A DNA stretch of 64,000 nucleotides from contig QZCP01000142.1 of assembly GCA_003956705.1 (NCBI GenBank), forward strand, positions 38,976 through 102,975. The letters are read 5' to 3'. This stretch comes from Brevipalpus yothersi (lineage: Eukaryota; Arthropoda; Arachnida; Trombidiformes; Tenuipalpidae). The notes under the pieces are model-generated. The model was not told where the DNA came from, did not search any database, and was given only the letters and a program-made list of their open reading frames with translations. A program made the position numbers and the translations under genes. This document shows positions 38,115 to 49,968 of the stretch, one piece after another (position 1 is the stretch's first letter; each line of letters starts with the position of its first letter).

Positions 38115-40856
38115 CTATTTATGACTTGCTCTACTGGTACCATAATTTTGATCTGTTTCCGTCGTCATGGCACTATCAATTTTTGGCTGATCAGTTGATT
38201 TTCTTCTAGTTGAAAACAGTGATTCCACATTTTCCAGTGACACACCACGAGTTTCCGGTAAATAGGCGAGGAAAAATAGCCACCCAATTGCGGCAAAACT
38301 TGAATATAGCCAAAAAGCGCCATGTTGTGAGATGGTTTTGACCAGTGTTAAGAAAGTTAACGAAACAAGAAGATTACAGCTCCAATTGAATGATGTTGCT
38401 ATCGAAAAGCACACTCCTCGAGCCCAAAGGGGATATATTTCGGCATTTATTGTCCATGGCATGGGTCCCATTCCGGGTGCAAAAAAGAATAGATACAACA
38501 TCAAGCCTACCACAGTAACCCATGAGTATTCTGATGGACATGAATCATAACTCCAGACTAGATTTCTCGTATCATCTGTTCCGTTGGAACATAGTCCAAA
38601 TTCTGATTTTTTCGGATCAAATGGAACCACAGAACTGTTGAGCGTTCTGACCGGCAGACACCAGTCCTCAGTCCATGGGGCTACATTTGTGTAACAGAAT
38701 CCACATCCGTCCAATCGAACGCAACGTGAACATGAAGATTGGAAAGCACATATATCTGATCTATTGGAGGACTGGTCAAGACTGATTGCCGGTGAATTAA
38801 GTTCGGACACTTGGAAGCCAATTGCGAGTACCACTAAACTCAATGCAACACCACCTAAACTGGCGAGTGTCAATTTTCGGCGACCAGTTCGTTCAACCAT
38901 ATAAAAACCAACAAAAGTGCACAAAAAGTTAACCGAGGCAACTGCTGCTGCTAACCAAAGTGCATAAGTTTCATCATGAATGCCAGCCATCTGAATAATA
39001 GATGCACTATAATACATAACGGTATTTATACCGGACATTTGAGCGACTATCTGTAAGGCACAGCCAACCATGAGTGCACGGCGAAGACTTGCTTTTCCCA
39101 ATATTTCTGTGAATATTGATGAATCAATATGTTTTTTCGAACGTGATGCCTCATGAACACATGATTCTTTTATCGCTTTAAATTCTTGAGCTACTAGGAG
39201 ATCATCTTTACGAATACTGTGGAGAGCTTTTCGTGCTCTTTCTTCGTGTCCCTTCTGCATCAACCATCGTGGACTCTCTGGCATGAAGAAGAAACCAATG
39301 AATTGTATTAACGCTGGAATTCCAGCCAAACCAAGCATAAGTCTGGGAAAAGAGAATAGAGAGATTGTTAAAACCTTATAATAATTCATTTTCAATTTTC
39401 TGGGATGAATTGGTAAATTTATCAAAGGTAGATGAGATGGGTACTCGAAAATTATTGTACAAAACTTTCTCCAATTTACTCCTCATTCTACTCAATTACC
39501 TGCACATTCAAAATATTTTCTGAGCTCAATGAAAATATCTCAACACAAACAATCTCAATCATCTCTCATATTTCTATGAAATTTTCTTTCTATTATCTTT
39601 CAAGAGCCCTTCTAAAAACTTGAGCCAAATTTTTCTTGATTACCTGTATTTCCATTTTTTCTTCTACAATTGGCACATGACAAATTTTATCTATAATTCT
39701 GTGGGAAATATTTTTTTATGAGCAACATCCAATGATTCTTTTGCCCTAGAATATGAATCATTTACACCAATTCATCTATTTTTGAACCGTTATGTACAGT
39801 TCATTGTCTTGAAATGAGTATTATCTTCCGGGCGGGAAAAGTGGAAAACTCCGAGACTTGAGAAATATTGATATTGATAGTAATCGATAGGAGATCAGCA
39901 TGCTGAGTCAAGGACAAGATAATTTGTAAGAGTGCCTGGAAATTTTTTTTTCTCGTTCTTATTATGACACTATTTTCCTACAATTAACACTCATTTTTGA
40001 TTTAATATCAAGTCGAATGTAATTTGAAATTTTACTATAATTCATTAGACATCTTCTCCGATTACGTGTTCCAATATCAGCCCTAGGCGAAAGGAGAAAT
40101 TCCCTTTTTCAATTGCACACCTATTATTGTGTGCGAGTGATAACTGATCATCATACACAATAGATATTGACTGTAAAAGGTGATCATCATCAGATCTTTC
40201 AACATAGATTTCATTTGATCATTTTATGGTAGCTAACTTATCAATTCAACAATCATCCTCTACGCTACTCTGGTCAAGCAATCAGACTTTTTTATGGAAT
40301 TTAAATTAGCAAAAGAAAGAAAGATAGAAGAGTAAATCTGAACTCACCTCCATGCGACATTATGCTCAAAATAGCTGAGAAAAGCAGCCAAAACTGCGGC
40401 AATAAATTGGCCACCAGTAATAAAACAATTATTCAAAGTGACCAATGATCCACGAACATCGTCCGGAGCAACTTCTGCTATATACATGGGTACAACCATG
40501 GAAGCTAGTCCAATGCCAGCACCTGCAATCGCACGTCCAGCCAAGAGAATCCATTTATCCATGGCTATTGCCATCACCACAGATCCGATGAAAAATAAGA
40601 AACTTGCTACTAATACCACTGGTCGACGACCAAAAGCGTCCGTGAATATGCCCGCGATTGATGAGAATATCCATGCAAACGCAACCGTCATACTAACTAT
40701 TAACTCTTGCCATAGGTCATTTAGGGCCATGTCGGCCTTGATCAATAACATAGCACCGGACACTATGCCTGTATCATAGCCGAAAAGGAAACCACCGATT
40801 GCGGACAGTAGTGAAACAACGTAGATGAAAATCGGTCTACTTGTGGGGGGTGACAT
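38115..40856 (-). CDS. SLC2A13: Proton-coupled myo-inositol cotransporter
   Basis: Two coding exons, 40856-40348 and 39342-38115, joined across a 1005-nt intron that splits the Arg codon of AWR-LMLGLAG; 578 aa. A twelve-span major facilitator of the GLUT/HMIT branch that imports myo-inositol with protons across the plasma membrane. Exon 1 carries the family start GGFLFGYDTGIVSGAMLL (about residues 17-34), then GRR and PMYIAEVAPDDVRG. Exon 2 carries PESPRWLMQKG, SGINTVMYYSA, GRRKLT and FAPGMGPMPWTINAEIYPLWARG, ending in PETRG. The HMIT-specific large extracellular loop between helices 9 and 10 is present with its Cys cluster (CAFQSSCSRCVRLDGCGFCY) and several N-glycosylation sites (NRS, NSS, NGT). 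The long cytoplasmic N-terminus of mammalian HMIT is reduced to about 10 residues, so an upstream exon cannot be excluded, although the ATG is well placed. Confidence 0.96.
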
Positions 40857-41309
40857 TGTAGAGGTGTGATGGTGGTGATGCTGGTGGCTGTGAAGATATT
40901 TGGGATGGAGATGAAGTTAACGATGCTAACGAAAAAATGCTGCCCAGTAAAAGAGAATTCACGATCGTACAAATTTTTTGTCGAACTTGAATCGAAATTA
41001 GTTGAATTATCAATTGTCGTTGGATCACTGTATTGATCTTTTATCATCAAAATACAAGACATGTATCGCAAATGTGTATGTGTAAATGTATGTGTTTGTG
41101 TGTGTGTTTTAATGAATGCACTCGATTACTGACAGTAATCAACTAATGTCACCCTAAATGTGTGGAAGAGAGAGAGAGAAAAAGATGGACTGATGAGAGA
41201 GAAAGTTATCGAGTGAGTCAAGTGATGAGAGAGAAAGAGAGAAAGAGAGAGAGATGAGCAGAGATTGATATACAAAAAGAGAGTAAAAAGTTAGCTCATC
41301 TAGAAGCAG

Positions 41310-41319
41310 GAGAGAGAGA

Positions 41320-41367
<48 letters not shown>
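41310..41367. repeat. (GA)n microsatellite
   Basis: GA dinucleotides, about 57 bp with one GGAA break, about 450 bp upstream of the SLC2A13 start. Confidence 0.95.
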
Positions 41368-41370
<3 letters not shown>

Positions 41371-44300
41371 TAATAGCCAAGATACTGGAAAGTGTAACCT
41401 TGGTCAAGAACCCATCAAGTAATATTTAGATGAGATGGAATAAAAATAAGTAAGATGAAAAAATTTTGCATTTCAGCACGTTGATATTCAAACGAGCAGC
41501 ATTTCGTTTGGTTACAGCCTATCATATAGTAATAGCACTGTTGATGCTGCCTTTTTATCATCACTTCAATATCCATTCATATGCACTGATAACAAAGCAT
41601 TCTGATGGAAAATCATTGTCTGTTGATCAGTAAAGCAAAATTCATTTCCCTTTTATCTTAAATTTATGGCCACTAATTCGTTGGACAATTTCTTAGCTCT
41701 CTAGTTTCCAAGTATGCTGGATATTCATTTATACATTTATCAACGTCACATCACCGGTTGATTAGTGTCATATCAAAAGATTTTTCCACCACTCTCTGTG
41801 GCATGTGTACGCATAGTTTAATTGTTATACATTCATTTGGATACTAATAATTAATAATAATTAATAATTAGGGCTATCAAACAGCTTTCTAATTGTAAAA
41901 AGAAGAATATTCAGGGTGAGCCTAGAAAATATGATGAATTCATCTTAGCCAACTGAAGATGAATTAAAGTTCTAAAGCCAATCCGAGCAATTCTCAGATC
42001 TACCAATTATATAGAAAGAATTTCCCTCTAATTTTGCATTTTCACTGTTTATTATACACAAAATTCCTATCTTCTCATTTTTCACACCAATAGCAATACG
42101 TTAATTGGATGTTATGAAATAACATACAACTTTCTCCTCAGTTTGATTCTAAAACAAATTCAGTTTTCCAGGGAATGATTCATGTTGTGGGAAATGATTT
42201 TAAATCATAACATACTTTCTCAACGATGGAATTAATCAGAAAACATGTAATATCACAATTTCGCATCTATTGTCTTAAGATTTCACTTAGTCGTGATCAA
42301 TTGTGAACAAATCAGGGCTAAGATGGTAAATGAGGCTTCCTGCTGACTGAGAAAGCATAAAAAATAAGAGAGAAAAGATCATCAAATGTTCGTTATGTCA
42401 TTTGAATATTGTTCACAAAGATTGCAATAAAAATTGAAATAGTTTGGGAAGATCAATTATTGATGATCGTTGAGCTTCGTTGATCAAAAAGTAGAATCAG
42501 CTCAAATAACTGAAAATCCGAATGACTACCTAACCGAAAAGAACATCACGAGATTTTGATATTGATATCTTTCATGATTATAATGATTTTCATGAGGTTA
42601 AAAATCAACATTCAAAGTTGATAATGTGAACAAGATGATAAGAAATAAAATGTTAGTGGGTGGTATTTGGAATGGAATTTTTCGTCACTCATATAAATCT
42701 AGTAATCTAGTAATTTTCACTCTACCACTCGAAACCTAATGGCCATAAAACACCCTTAACATTAAGAGGAGGGAAAATTAGCTCAGACCTCAGGAAATTG
42801 ATGAATGATACACGCATTGATTAGGAAAATTACTTGATGAAAAAAAAGCTGACTAAAACAATGGAAAGTATTCCAAAAGTTTGATTAGGTAAATAAATAG
42901 CTGATTGGATCTTGCACAAGGGTGAGAGAGAAAGTGAGAGCAAGTGAATTTTTGCCTACAGACAATTGCATAGTCTATCACATAATCGATGAATTGTGTC
43001 CATAATTAATTGGGGTACAACTTTCTGGTATTTTTGAATGGAAATTATAGATTGCGAGAGTGAATATTGATCAATTAATTCCTAGTCCATCCTTGCATAT
43101 CTATCATACATGCTGATAAAGGGAGCGAGAAATAATCAAGAACTGAAATGGGAAAAGTTCAATCATATCAGGTCGGGAAATCAGGAAAAATCGAGAATGA
43201 TAGATATAAGATAAAAGATTTTCCACAGATTGAGCAATTCAGACTTGAAAAAAGACATAAATCAATTTCTTTTCCGAAAATTGGAGAGAACACAGTCAAA
43301 AAGTCTCAAGCCTAGATTTTCAGCCTAAAGTGAATGGATAAATTGAGCAGTGTTGACAATCGGTGATTGACAAAGGATGAGTAAGCATTTATTAGCCCAA
43401 TCATCATTTTATTATGCAATAGAAAACTATTGCAACATCCAAGATTTAATCCCTTTTCTTTTATCAAACACTTACAAATTGAAGAATTGATGAATCATGA
43501 TTGGTATTTATGGACTTTTTTACCGCAAAGGAGCAAAGGTAAGGAAATTACAAATTGTATCCAAGCGAAAGAAAACCTTCTGTTCACTTATTATCACCAT
43601 AAAATATACCTCTTTCAGTGTCTAGACTTGTGCAAAATCGGTCGATTATCATGTTCCTTACTGTCTTATCAAGAAAAAGTTGGTTAGTTGACAATTCGTT
43701 CGTTAACTTATGCTAACAGATAATGGCTTTTCTCGATATCTAAGCCTTAATTTCTGGGCTAACCGAGATACGCGACACTCGATCTGTGTCTTCACGTGAT
43801 CTTGTAGCCCCTTTTTTTCTTTCGAATAAAACCCTCGATCAAGAGATGACATAAGAGAGAGTTAACTAAAGCCCAGAATTGTTATGCAATGATAATGGAA
43901 AACGTTTCCATTGAGTATTTTATCCCTTTTTATGGAACAACACTCGAACGAAAAACGAAAAACGTTTGGATAGTTCAGGATGTATGCGAATTATGCCAAG
44001 AAAGTAGCTGATAATCAGCTTTCGCACATTAGCATGCATCCATGCTTAATTTTTGATCATATTCATAATTATTGATTGGTTAAAAAAAGAAGGAAAACCT
44101 GTTAAAATTTCCTCAAGTCACTTGTTTGCTAGTAGCTAGAGGGAGGAATTCTTCCATTTCCTAACCTTGGTCCATACTGAGAGAAATATTGATTAATCTT
44201 CCTCTTGATTTCCTATTGACTGTAAGCTTGATCAAAGATCAAGAAAGTTATATATACACACACATGCATACACAGATTAACATGTATATATCAAGAACAC

Positions 44301-44846
44301 ATCAGCTACTATCAGTGAAGGAAAAGTTTTATGGTTGCTGTTTAGAGGAGACTTTGGGCGAACATTTCCGGGGAAAGTTTTTGTTCCCACTCTTTCCATC
44401 GATTGGACCGTGAACTGTGAGCCCACTTCCAGTGTGTATATAAGCATGTTTGGCCGATAATTAATGAATCGAAAAATACATTATCGGGAACATCATCATA
44501 TTGCTCTGGCATCGAGTAATTCGTAAGATGGATACAAGTAAGACTAACCATCAATTGAAGGGAGGAACGAAGTAAGTTCAATCCTTCTCAACTTTTTCTG
44601 AATGGTTCAGCATGTAAAGCCGATGAACTAGTGTTAAGTGGTTTGTAAAAAAATTTCAACAAAAGAAATCAAAGATGAATAGAAAACGTTTGGGAAGAAA
44701 ATTCTTTCTTTAAAATCGGTTCAACATACGACATGTATGTGTGTATGTGGGTAAATGTGAAACTTCGTTCTCTATGTTGCAATCCTATGAAAGATACTCA
44801 AATCTGTTGTCACTGTGTGACAATGTTGCCATATTTTTTCTATGAA

Positions 44847-44852
<6 letters not shown>

Positions 44853-44917
<65 letters not shown>
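44853..44917. repeat. (CT)n microsatellite
   Basis: About 64 bp CT array ending in CTTT units, some 50 bp from the retrotransposon insertion site. Confidence 0.96.
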
Positions 44918-44924
<7 letters not shown>

Positions 44925-44970
44925 CTTTGTTATCAGGAGAAAATATATATCAGAATTGGTGGAAAATATT

Positions 44971-45514
44971 TGTTACGTCCCGATACACAAATGATGAAAA
45001 CACGAGTATAAAATAAAAGTATTGGGCGAATAACAAAGGTTCAATACCTTGTGAAGCAATTTTATATCAAAATAGAAAGTAAAATAGAAGAATATACTTG
45101 ACACAAGGTACGAGATATACACTAGCTAACCGTGGTTACAATATGTTCCGATAAATAGAGTAGGGTATGGCTATCGCACTGCCTAGCTTCTACTTCGGTT
45201 ACGATATGTTCCGATAAATAGAATATGGTATGGCTGTCGCACTGCCTAGCTTCTACTTCGGTTACGATATGTTCCGATAAATAGAAAAGTATGGGTTTGG
45301 CTAAGTGTAGAGCTAGTTTACTCAAAGAAGGACGAAACTAGACTGAAGAGTGATCTTCAGGACAAGTGAATATATGGTTCTAGAAAGGGAGCTAAGGAAC
45401 GGGTTTGGGACTTATGGCATACAGATGTGAAAGAGGTCATAGGTTAAAGTAGAGGATGGAGATCTCCAGGATGACGGTTAGGAAAAATCTAAAAATTTAG
45501 GATGGGACATAACA
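44971..45514 (-). repeat. 3' LTR of the retrotransposon (544 bp)
   Basis: Direct repeat of 49425-49968, starting TGTTACGTCC and ending GGGACATAACA on the plus strand. It contains about 2.5 copies of a 63-bp tandem unit (repeat starts at about 45134, 45197 and 45260). As the element reads on the minus strand, this is the downstream LTR. Confidence 0.97.
45134..45296. repeat. 63-bp tandem repeat inside the LTR
   Basis: Three copies, the last partial, of a unit beginning GGTTACRATATGTTCCGATA, spaced 63 bp apart with a few substitutions. Because 63 is a multiple of three, it leaves an open minus-strand frame with repeated YLSEHIVTEVEARQCDSHT. The same array is present in the other LTR at about 49588-49750. 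Confidence 0.93.
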
Positions 45515-45528
45515 TCTCCCCGGGCTCC
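45515..45528 (-). promoter_or_regulatory. Polypurine-tract-like sequence next to 3' LTR
   Basis: On the minus strand the bases just before the 3' LTR read GGAGCCCGGGGAGA, mostly purine with a CCC interruption. They lie directly after the ORF stop. The position fits the plus-strand primer of reverse transcription, although the tract is less pure than usual. Confidence 0.55.
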
Positions 45529-48500
45529 TTAGGCATGACTCCTGGCATGATATTTGATGCAATTCGAGATGTGAGCGATGCATTTGCTTTTAGATTCGTC
45601 TTCGTAGATGATCGTTTTAGGAACATTCTGATACATTCGAACAGAATGCACTATGTATGGACCTGAAATTTTACGTTTCTTGCCATCATAGCCTGATTTG
45701 ACAAGAATTTTATCTCCAGCGACGATGTGAGGTTTTCGATTCTCATTCGAGCTTTCATTCTTATTAGGAGCTTGATCTTCTTTAGGTTTGAGTGACTCCT
45801 TCAATGAATCGAGTGGAATATTGAATTCACTATCGGCCGGAAATGAAGAAGGTTTCCCATGTACAAGATAGCTAGGAGAACAACCTAAAACGCTATTGTA
45901 TGATCGATTCGAATGTCGGATTGCTGAATCGATCAAATCCTTCCAGAATCCACCTTGTTGATGGTAGATACGGACGAAAGTTTTCACGTCTTTCATCTTT
46001 CGCTCGACGAGACCGTTCGATGCTGGATGATAGGGTGAAGAGTTTTTGAGTGTAATATTTTTCGAAGCTGTCCAAGATTTGAATTCTTTGGATGTAAAAG
46101 CAGTTCCATTATCTGATACAATTGTTCGAACTTTGTCGAGAAACTTCAGAGTATTCAAATATTGTATAACTGCGCGAGAACTCTCCTTCATTGCTTTGCC
46201 TTGGAGATATCTAGTAGCTTCGTCAACTACGAGGAGAAAAGATCGAGTTGGTCCGCTACCTTCTTTCTTCTTGGACAATTCACCAAAGTCGATATGAATG
46301 GTGTGAAAAGGTATCTTCGAATGGCTAACGATGATGGGGTGATCGATTGAACGGCGAGGCTTCATGATCTGACATATATGGCATGATTGGATATATTCGT
46401 ATACATCTTTCTTCATTCCAGTCCAGAAGAAGCGATTCTTAATTTTCAAATATGTTCTCCAAAAGCCATCATGTCCACCAGAATCTTTATCGTCATGATA
46501 CCTCTTGAGTATAAGTTGTTTCAAATTAGCATCTGAAACGAGGACTTTCGATTGACGCTTGGAGAGATGATCTGCATCTTTTGTTGGTGATTTTTCTTTG
46601 TTCATCAGCATTTGGTGGGTTTCTGAATGACATAGGCGGGAAATAGCATCAGCATCGGAAAGTAATCGACCAGGTCTATGAGTGATAGTAATTTCATAGC
46701 TGAGCAAGAATGCTTGCCAACGTGCTAATCGATTCTTCGGATCTTTCAGATTTAACAGATGCTTGAGAGCAATATGATCGGTAAAGACCGTGAATTTTCT
46801 TCCTTCCAAGTGCGATCTGAAATATTTTATTGCTGAAATGACTGCCAATGCTTCCTTATCAGTGATCGGATAATTGATTTCTTCTTTGGTGAAAGTATGA
46901 GACTGAAATCCGATCACACGAAGTTGGCGAGCTTTTGGCTGCTTGATATCCCGCTGGTAGAGAACTGCTCCAGTACCAAAATAACTAGCATCTGTGCATA
47001 GCTCGTAAGGAAGCTCTTGGTCTGGCAACTGAAGAATCGGATTGCTGGTAATTATTTCCTTCAGTTTGAGAAAAGCTTTTTCACATTCTTCAGTCCAAAC
47101 AAATGGTTCATCTTTCCTCTTGAGCTTGTCCAAAGGCCGCACTAACTCAGCATAATTGTTGACAAAAGCTCGAAAGTGACCAGTGAGTCCAGTGAACTGC
47201 CTGAGGCTATGAAGATCCCTGGGGCGATGCATCCTCCGTACTTTTTCAATTGACTCTTCTTTCGTAGTCTTCGTGAAACCATCGATGACTCGACCAAGAA
47301 ACAGGATGCTGGGCTTATTTATCTGGCATTTTGAAAGATTTATGACCACATTAGCTTGCTCGAGTCTTTTGAGAACTTGACTTGTTAGCTCAAGGCATTC
47401 AGCTTCAGTCCTCCCTCCAATGCAAATATCATCTATGTATACCCAGATGTAGGGACTAAGCAGTAGATCACCAAGTACTCTGGTGATTTCTCTTTGGAAG
47501 ATGGAAGGGCTGTTTTTCCAGCCGAAAGGCAAACGGTTCCATTCAAAATGGCCAAAGGGTGTTACAAAAGCAGTGAAGTGTTTCGTTTTCTCGGAAACTG
47601 CTAGCTGCCAGAAACCCTCTTTTAGATCAATTTTTGAGAAAGCAGAACAGCCACCAAGACTACCAATAATGTCATCGATGAGAGGAAAAGGAAAAGGGTC
47701 GAGGTCTGTTTGCTTATTGATCTGGATAAAATCAGTGCACAATCGAAGATCACCATTCTCTTTTCTGGCCAGCGTAATAGGTGATGCAAACTTCGACTTA
47801 GATGGGCGAATGATTTTTCTATTGAGAAGTTCGCGGATCTTATTGCGAACCCATCGATACCGTTCATGACTAAGACGATATGGTCTCAATTGTACAAGTT
47901 GATGATCTGATTTGAGTTGAAAGTCAACAGTTGCGAACGGTTGAGGCAATTCGCTCAGGCAAACTTTAGGGAACAGCTTTGGTATGTCATTGGCTGACTC
48001 AATAAGAACTTTTTCTTCTCTTGATGATAAAAGTTGAGACGATGCCAAACCGATACCGGATGGTTGAGGAGACGCAAGACCGATACCTAGCTTTTTCATA
48101 CCAGATTCACCAATTAGAAAAGGATATGGAAGTTTCTCGACTAGAGCAAAGTTTAGAGTTGCTTTTCGGCCATCAAATTCGATTGGAACTGAGGTTCTCT
48201 CAGTCATGATGGATACCGAACCATCGAAACCTTTAGCCTGAATATGGGTTGGTGAACGAGAGAGATGAAGTTGCTTTGCTACCGAACTATTTATTAGGTT
48301 CTGATCAGCCCCCGAATCAAATCGACACTGGAAATAATTGTCCATGAACTTTATTTGATTACGTGAATCGATGAATTGAGAATCTTCATTCATCGCATTT
48401 TCATTCACAACAAGATTTTCATTCGGTTTCCGCTGATTTTTCGAATCTTTTTGTGCATTGAAATTAGTTTTAGGATAGAAATCAGTTTTCTTTGCCTTGA

Positions 48501-49404
48501 TGAAAGTTTGTGCTGGCTTCAGTTGTTCTAATGCTGCTCTCAGATTGTTGCGATCATTCAACGCCTTACCAGTGAGTTGTACTTGCATATCATCGGGAAG
48601 ACCGAGTAGAACTTTAGTCACAAAGTTATAATCATCGATACCTGGATAACCAATCTGGATCAAACGTTGTTTCTCGAAGAAATAGTCTAAAATAGCACCT
48701 CCACGATATTCCCATCGATCTGCTGCAAGAGCGGCTGAAATACGATTTTGGCCAAATGATGCGAGGAATGATTCTCTCCATGTTGGCCAATCTTCTTCAA
48801 CACTATCACGAAGCATAGAATTATACCATTTTAATGCATTACCTTCGAGGTTGGCTTTGAGTCCGTTGATTTTAGCAGCATCATCCTTCCAACCATTATG
48901 TGAACACATCCGCTCATAACTTTTCATCCAAGTTTTTGGATCTTCTTGTTTGCCATCGAACTTGGTGATTTCAAGCTTTTGAACACGTGAATGAGAAGCA
49001 CTTAATGAATCTTGGAAAGTTTTTAGAGTAGCGGCAAAAACTTCTTGTTGATGTTTGAGGATTTCACTGATGGTCTGCATCAGTTGATTATCACTCCCGG
49101 AGTTCACTGATGGATTGGAATTCACCTCACCTTCACCACTGTCAAACTCACTAAGCTCACCAAAATTCGAATCAATATAAGGTTGAGCCTCTTCACTTGT
49201 TACCTTCACAGCCAGAGTACGATTACGCACCATATTAGAAAGAGCTGAAGAAACTGAAGACTTTGAACAAACGGTTGAATGATGATTGATGTCCTGGAAT
49301 TCAGGATCCACAAGAATCCATTCAGATTCATCAGGAAGTTGATACTTGATGAGCAAGATAGAGTCAGATGAACGTTGAAAATGAAACTTAATTTTTAGAC
49401 TCAT
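45529..49404 (-). CDS. Retrotransposon Gag-Pol polyprotein
   Basis: One uninterrupted frame of 1291 aa. A Gag-like region (about residues 150-310) includes ITKFDGKQEDPKTWMKSYE and ANLEGNALKWYNSML. A retropepsin-type protease follows with the active-site triad DSG in CRFDSGADQ (about 365). The reverse transcriptase spans about 500-690 with FSKIDLKEGFWQLAV and the catalytic YIDD (about 656). RNase H (about 800-890) starts ELCTDASYFGTGAVLYQ. The integrase (about 955-1180) has an H-H-C-C zinc site (HDGFW, CHICQIM) and the D-D-35-E triad in HIDFG, VSDNGTAF and GLVERK. No CCHC zinc knuckle is visible between Gag and protease, where the sequence is Lys/Asn-rich. Gag and Pol share one frame without a visible frameshift. 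All catalytic residues I can check are present. Confidence 0.97.
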   Translation of the reverse strand: MSLKIKFHFQRSSDSILLIKYQLPDESEWILVDPEFQDINHHSTVCSKSSVSSALSNMVRNRTLAVKVTSEEAQPYIDSNFGELSEFDSGEGEVNSNPSVNSGSDNQLMQTISEILKHQQEVFAATLKTFQDSLSASHSRVQKLEITKFDGKQEDPKTWMKSYERMCSHNGWKDDAAKINGLKANLEGNALKWYNSMLRDSVEEDWPTWRESFLASFGQNRISAALAADRWEYRGGAILDYFFEKQRLIQIGYPGIDDYNFVTKVLLGLPDDMQVQLTGKALNDRNNLRAALEQLKPAQTFIKAKKTDFYPKTNFNAQKDSKNQRKPNENLVVNENAMNEDSQFIDSRNQIKFMDNYFQCRFDSGADQNLINSSVAKQLHLSRSPTHIQAKGFDGSVSIMTERTSVPIEFDGRKATLNFALVEKLPYPFLIGESGMKKLGIGLASPQPSGIGLASSQLLSSREEKVLIESANDIPKLFPKVCLSELPQPFATVDFQLKSDHQLVQLRPYRLSHERYRWVRNKIRELLNRKIIRPSKSKFASPITLARKENGDLRLCTDFIQINKQTDLDPFPFPLIDDIIGSLGGCSAFSKIDLKEGFWQLAVSEKTKHFTAFVTPFGHFEWNRLPFGWKNSPSIFQREITRVLGDLLLSPYIWVYIDDICIGGRTEAECLELTSQVLKRLEQANVVINLSKCQINKPSILFLGRVIDGFTKTTKEESIEKVRRMHRPRDLHSLRQFTGLTGHFRAFVNNYAELVRPLDKLKRKDEPFVWTEECEKAFLKLKEIITSNPILQLPDQELPYELCTDASYFGTGAVLYQRDIKQPKARQLRVIGFQSHTFTKEEINYPITDKEALAVISAIKYFRSHLEGRKFTVFTDHIALKHLLNLKDPKNRLARWQAFLLSYEITITHRPGRLLSDADAISRLCHSETHQMLMNKEKSPTKDADHLSKRQSKVLVSDANLKQLILKRYHDDKDSGGHDGFWRTYLKIKNRFFWTGMKKDVYEYIQSCHICQIMKPRRSIDHPIIVSHSKIPFHTIHIDFGELSKKKEGSGPTRSFLLVVDEATRYLQGKAMKESSRAVIQYLNTLKFLDKVRTIVSDNGTAFTSKEFKSWTASKNITLKNSSPYHPASNGLVERKMKDVKTFVRIYHQQGGFWKDLIDSAIRHSNRSYNSVLGCSPSYLVHGKPSSFPADSEFNIPLDSLKESLKPKEDQAPNKNESSNENRKPHIVAGDKILVKSGYDGKKRKISGPYIVHSVRMYQNVPKTIIYEDESKSKCIAHISNCIKYHARSHA

Positions 49405-49420
49405 CCTGTCGACCGCGCCA
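49403..49420 (-). promoter_or_regulatory. Primer-binding-site-like sequence
   Basis: Four bases after the 5' LTR the minus strand reads TGGCGCGGTCGACAGGAT. It starts with the TGG expected of a site complementary to a tRNA 3' CCA end. I cannot name the tRNA with confidence. The Gag-Pol ATG (49404-49402) overlaps its last bases, so the leader is essentially LTR-derived. Confidence 0.65.
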
Positions 49421-49424
49421 ATTT

Positions 49425-49968
49425 TGTTACGTCCCGATACACAAATGATGAAAACACGAGTATAAAATAAAAGTATTGGGCGAATAACAAAGGTTCAATA
49501 CCTTGTGAAGCAATTTTATATCAAAATAGAAAGTAAAATAGAAGAATATACTTGACACAAGGTACGAGATATACACTAGCTAACCGTGGTTACAATATGT
49601 TCCGATAAATAGAGTAGGGTATGGCTATCGCACTGCCTAGCTTCTACTTCGGTTACGATATGTTCCGATAAATAGAATATGGTATGGCTGTCGCACTGCC
49701 TAGCTTCTACTTCGGTTACGATATGTTCCGATAAATAGAAAAGTATGGGTTTGGCTAAGTGTAGAGCTAGTTTACTCAAAGAAGGACGAAACTAGACTGA
49801 AGAGTGATCTTCAGGACAAGTGAATATATGGTTCTAGAAAGGGAGCTAAGGAACGGGTTTGGGACTTATGGCATGCAGATGTGAAAGAGGTCATAGGTTA
49901 AAGTAGAGGATGGAGATCTCCAGGATGACGGTTAGGAAAAATCTAAAAATTTAGGATGGGACATAACA
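49425..49968 (-). repeat. 5' LTR of the retrotransposon (544 bp)
   Basis: Same sequence as the 3' LTR apart from one visible base. It lies upstream of the minus-strand ORF and should carry the element's promoter. It contains the same 63-bp tandem array. Confidence 0.97.

Larger units (their letters stand above)
40857..44965. other. Intergenic region, nothing recognised
   Basis: Sequence upstream of SLC2A13 up to the retrotransposon target site. It contains a GA array (41310-41367), a CT array (44853-44917), many short A/G runs and no recognised coding exon. Confidence 0.5.

Noticed and set aside
45122..45325. 67-codon frame with repeated YLSEHIVTEVEARQC in each LTR
   Set aside because: It is the minus-strand reading of the 63-bp LTR tandem repeat; there is no initiation context beyond the LTR and no family match.
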